Positions 62,593-64,000 of a stretch of DNA of 64,000 bases are shown in pieces. Under the pieces are notes generated by a model. That model had not been told where the DNA came from. It worked only from the letters and a program-made list of their open reading frames with translations, and did no database searches. A program made the position numbers and the translations under genes. Source of the DNA: Amycolatopsis palatopharyngis (GTDB lineage: Bacteria; Actinomycetota; Actinomycetes; Mycobacteriales; Pseudonocardiaceae); assembly GCF_003385185.1 (NCBI RefSeq), contig NZ_PQHZ01000018.1:1-64000 (forward strand). The letters are read 5' to 3'. The stretch's first letter is position 1, and the number at the start of each line of letters is the position of its first letter.

Positions 62593-64000
62593 CCGTCTCC
62601 CTGCGCGCTCCTGATCGCACTCCGGGCGGGAATCGGCCATCCCGTCCCGCACGGCCCGACCGACCGGGAACCCAGCGTCGGTCGCGGCGCCGGCGGGGGT
62701 GGATACTCGCCGCTGTCGTCGCCGTCATCGGCTCGGTCGTGCTCGCCGGATGGGGCAGCGACAGCGGCGACGCCATCGTCAAACCGGACGGTCTCTCGCT
62801 GATCGGCGAGTTCTTCACGGCCGCGCTGCATCCGCGGGCCGACGCCGAATTCCTTGCCTTGGTCGGCAAGGAGACGGTGACCACGCTCAGCTACGCGGTC
62901 CTCGGCACGGCGCTCAGCCTGGTGCTCGGCGTGGTCGGTGGCGTACTGACCTCGCAAACCTGGTGGGAGGCCGGGTCTGGGCGGCGACGCAGGCGAGGCA
63001 CGGCCGGGTGGCTGCTGGCGCGGGGAGTCCTTGTGGTGCCCCGCGGCATCCACGAGGTCGTGTGGGGGCTGTTCTTCCTCGTCGTGTTCGGTCTCGATCC
63101 GCTCGTCGCGGTGCTCGCCATCGGCATCCCGTTCGGCGCGGTGACCGCGAAGGTGTTCTCCGAACTGCTCGACGAGACCTCGCGCCGTCCCTACTCGGCC
63201 CTGCGCGCCGCGGGCGCGGGCAAACGGGCGGCGCTGCTCTACGGTCTGCTGCCGCCCGCGATGTCGGATTTGTTGTCCTACGCCTTCTACCGCTTCGAAT
63301 GCGCCATCCGCAGTGCGACGATCCTCGGACTCGTCGGCGCGGGCGGCCTGGGTTTCCAGATCGCGCTGAGTTTTCAGACGTTGCGTTATCAGGAGATCTG
63401 GACCCTGCTCTACGCCCTCATCCTGGTCAGCGTCGCGGCCGACTTCTGGAGCTCGGTGGTGCGCACGCGCCGGTCCGCCGCGCACCGGCAGCGCCGCCGT
63501 GGGGTCGTGCCGCTGGAGGGTGGTACGACGGGGAATGCGGTGCCGTCGCCGCACGAGCGAGGACGCGCGCCGCGCTGGGACCCGGTGCTGGTGGGATCGA
63601 TGCTCGCGGGTGTGTTTCTCTGTGGCTTCTCCACCTGGTGGATCGGTCTGGACGTCTCGGTGATCTGGGACGGGCGCACCTTGGAGCTGACCGAGACCGT
63701 GCTGGCGGAGGCCTGGCCACCGGTCCTCGGCGCGTCCGGCATCGGCACCCTGTTCGAGCTCGGTGTCGTCACGCTGGCGATGTCGATCATCGCGACCGCT
63801 ATCGCCTTCTGCGCCGGGTATCTGCTCGCCTTCCCCGCGGCGAACCTGCCCCACCTCGGCCGCAGGACACGCACCGGAACGGCCGGCCGCTGGGGCAGGC
63901 TTGTGGTCGTCGCGGTCAGCAGGCTGCTGCTCGTCGTGCTGCGCACCATTCCGCCCCCGATCTGGGCGCTGCTGTTCCTGTTCGTGCTGTTCCCCGGGAT
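62589..64000 (+). CDS. PhnE-like fused double ABC permease, cut by the window end
   Basis: At least 470 residues, open to the window edge. A basic start (RPDRPGTQRRSRRRR) leads to a first permease unit: TTLSYAVLGTALSLVLGVVG, PRGIHEVVWGLFFLVVFGLD and the coupling loop RPYSALRAAGAGKRAALLYG. After a linker near residue 305 a second unit begins (LVGSMLAGVFLCGFSTWW, GTLFELGVVTLAMSIIATAI, VVVLRTIPPPIWALLFLFVL). Two PhnE domains in one chain are typical of phosphonate/selenate-type importers. Start ATG 62589 is the first after the ATPase in this frame. Confidence 0.82.
   Translation, partial: MTVSLRAPDRTPGGNRPSRPARPDRPGTQRRSRRRRGWILAAVVAVIGSVVLAGWGSDSGDAIVKPDGLSLIGEFFTAALHPRADAEFLALVGKETVTTLSYAVLGTALSLVLGVVGGVLTSQTWWEAGSGRRRRRGTAGWLLARGVLVVPRGIHEVVWGLFFLVVFGLDPLVAVLAIGIPFGAVTAKVFSELLDETSRRPYSALRAAGAGKRAALLYGLLPPAMSDLLSYAFYRFECAIRSATILGLVGAGGLGFQIALSFQTLRYQEIWTLLYALILVSVAADFWSSVVRTRRSAAHRQRRRGVVPLEGGTTGNAVPSPHERGRAPRWDPVLVGSMLAGVFLCGFSTWWIGLDVSVIWDGRTLELTETVLAEAWPPVLGASGIGTLFELGVVTLAMSIIATAIAFCAGYLLAFPAANLPHLGRRTRTGTAGRWGRLVVVAVSRLLLVVLRTIPPPIWALLFLFVLFPG

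Overview
The window comes from a high-GC actinomycete, most likely an Amycolatopsis-like methylotroph (Pseudonocardiaceae). Three things point there. Ribulose monophosphate (RuMP) genes cluster at the left edge. The formaldehyde dehydrogenase is of the mycothiol-dependent type, and mycothiol is restricted to actinobacteria. GTG/TTG starts, GTGA/ATGA stop-start overlaps and GC-rich third positions are common throughout. I saw no rRNA, tRNA, CRISPR array, insertion sequence or prophage.

Region 1 (1-9021) is one-carbon metabolism. It holds the end of 3-hexulose-6-phosphate synthase, then transketolase, 6-phospho-3-hexuloisomerase, class II fructose-1,6-bisphosphatase and a phosphofructokinase: fixation, rearrangement and cleavage steps of the RuMP cycle. 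A LuxR-type regulator with an ATPase-like domain is divergent from mycothiol-dependent formaldehyde dehydrogenase plus an overlapping metallo-beta-lactamase-fold hydrolase (formaldehyde oxidation).

Region 2 (9276-17573) is mixed: an APC permease divergent from a PucR regulator, a membrane protein with an NBR1-type Ig domain, a secreted I36-domain protein, a small YaaH-like membrane protein and a PhoD-like phosphatase.

Region 3 (17601-28699) is a ten-gene minus-strand operon behind an IclR regulator. It carries a four-subunit betaine/choline-type ABC importer, a formaldehyde-activating-enzyme (Fae) homologue, an enolase-superfamily enzyme, two aldehyde dehydrogenases, a hydroxyacid dehydrogenase and an iron alcohol dehydrogenase. 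It reads as uptake and oxidation of one compound, possibly a methylated amine that releases formaldehyde.

Region 4 (28829-46463) has an SDR lacking its catalytic tyrosine and an alpha/beta hydrolase broken by an 8-bp duplication. Two back-to-back catabolic operons follow. On the minus strand are amidohydrolase, NCS1 permease, unknown protein, APC permease, class III aminotransferase and aldehyde dehydrogenase. On the plus strand are TetR, LysR, flavin reductase, HpaB-type monooxygenase, RidA, DUF1028, M20 hydrolase and aspartase. Together they could take an amine through transamination, oxidation, ring hydroxylation/opening and N-acylaspartate hydrolysis to aspartate and fumarate, which resembles histamine/imidazoleacetate catabolism built from other enzyme families.

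Region 5 (46562-57037) is a Tat-exported PhoD phosphatase followed by a complete phenol-to-beta-ketoadipate operon under an IclR regulator: two-component phenol hydroxylase, catA, catB, catC, an FAD-synthetase-like protein, a SnoaL-like protein, pcaD and the CoA-transferase pair. Coding sequences overlap or nearly touch and a palindromic operator precedes them.

Region 6 (57038-64000) holds a 21-bp tandem repeat, a sugar-lactonase remnant, a membrane protein, a solute-binding lipoprotein, an atypical CDF transporter, an OB-fold-like lipoprotein, a reading frame interrupted by an in-frame TGA, and a PhnD/PhnC/PhnE-type importer of the putative selenate branch whose permease runs off the window.
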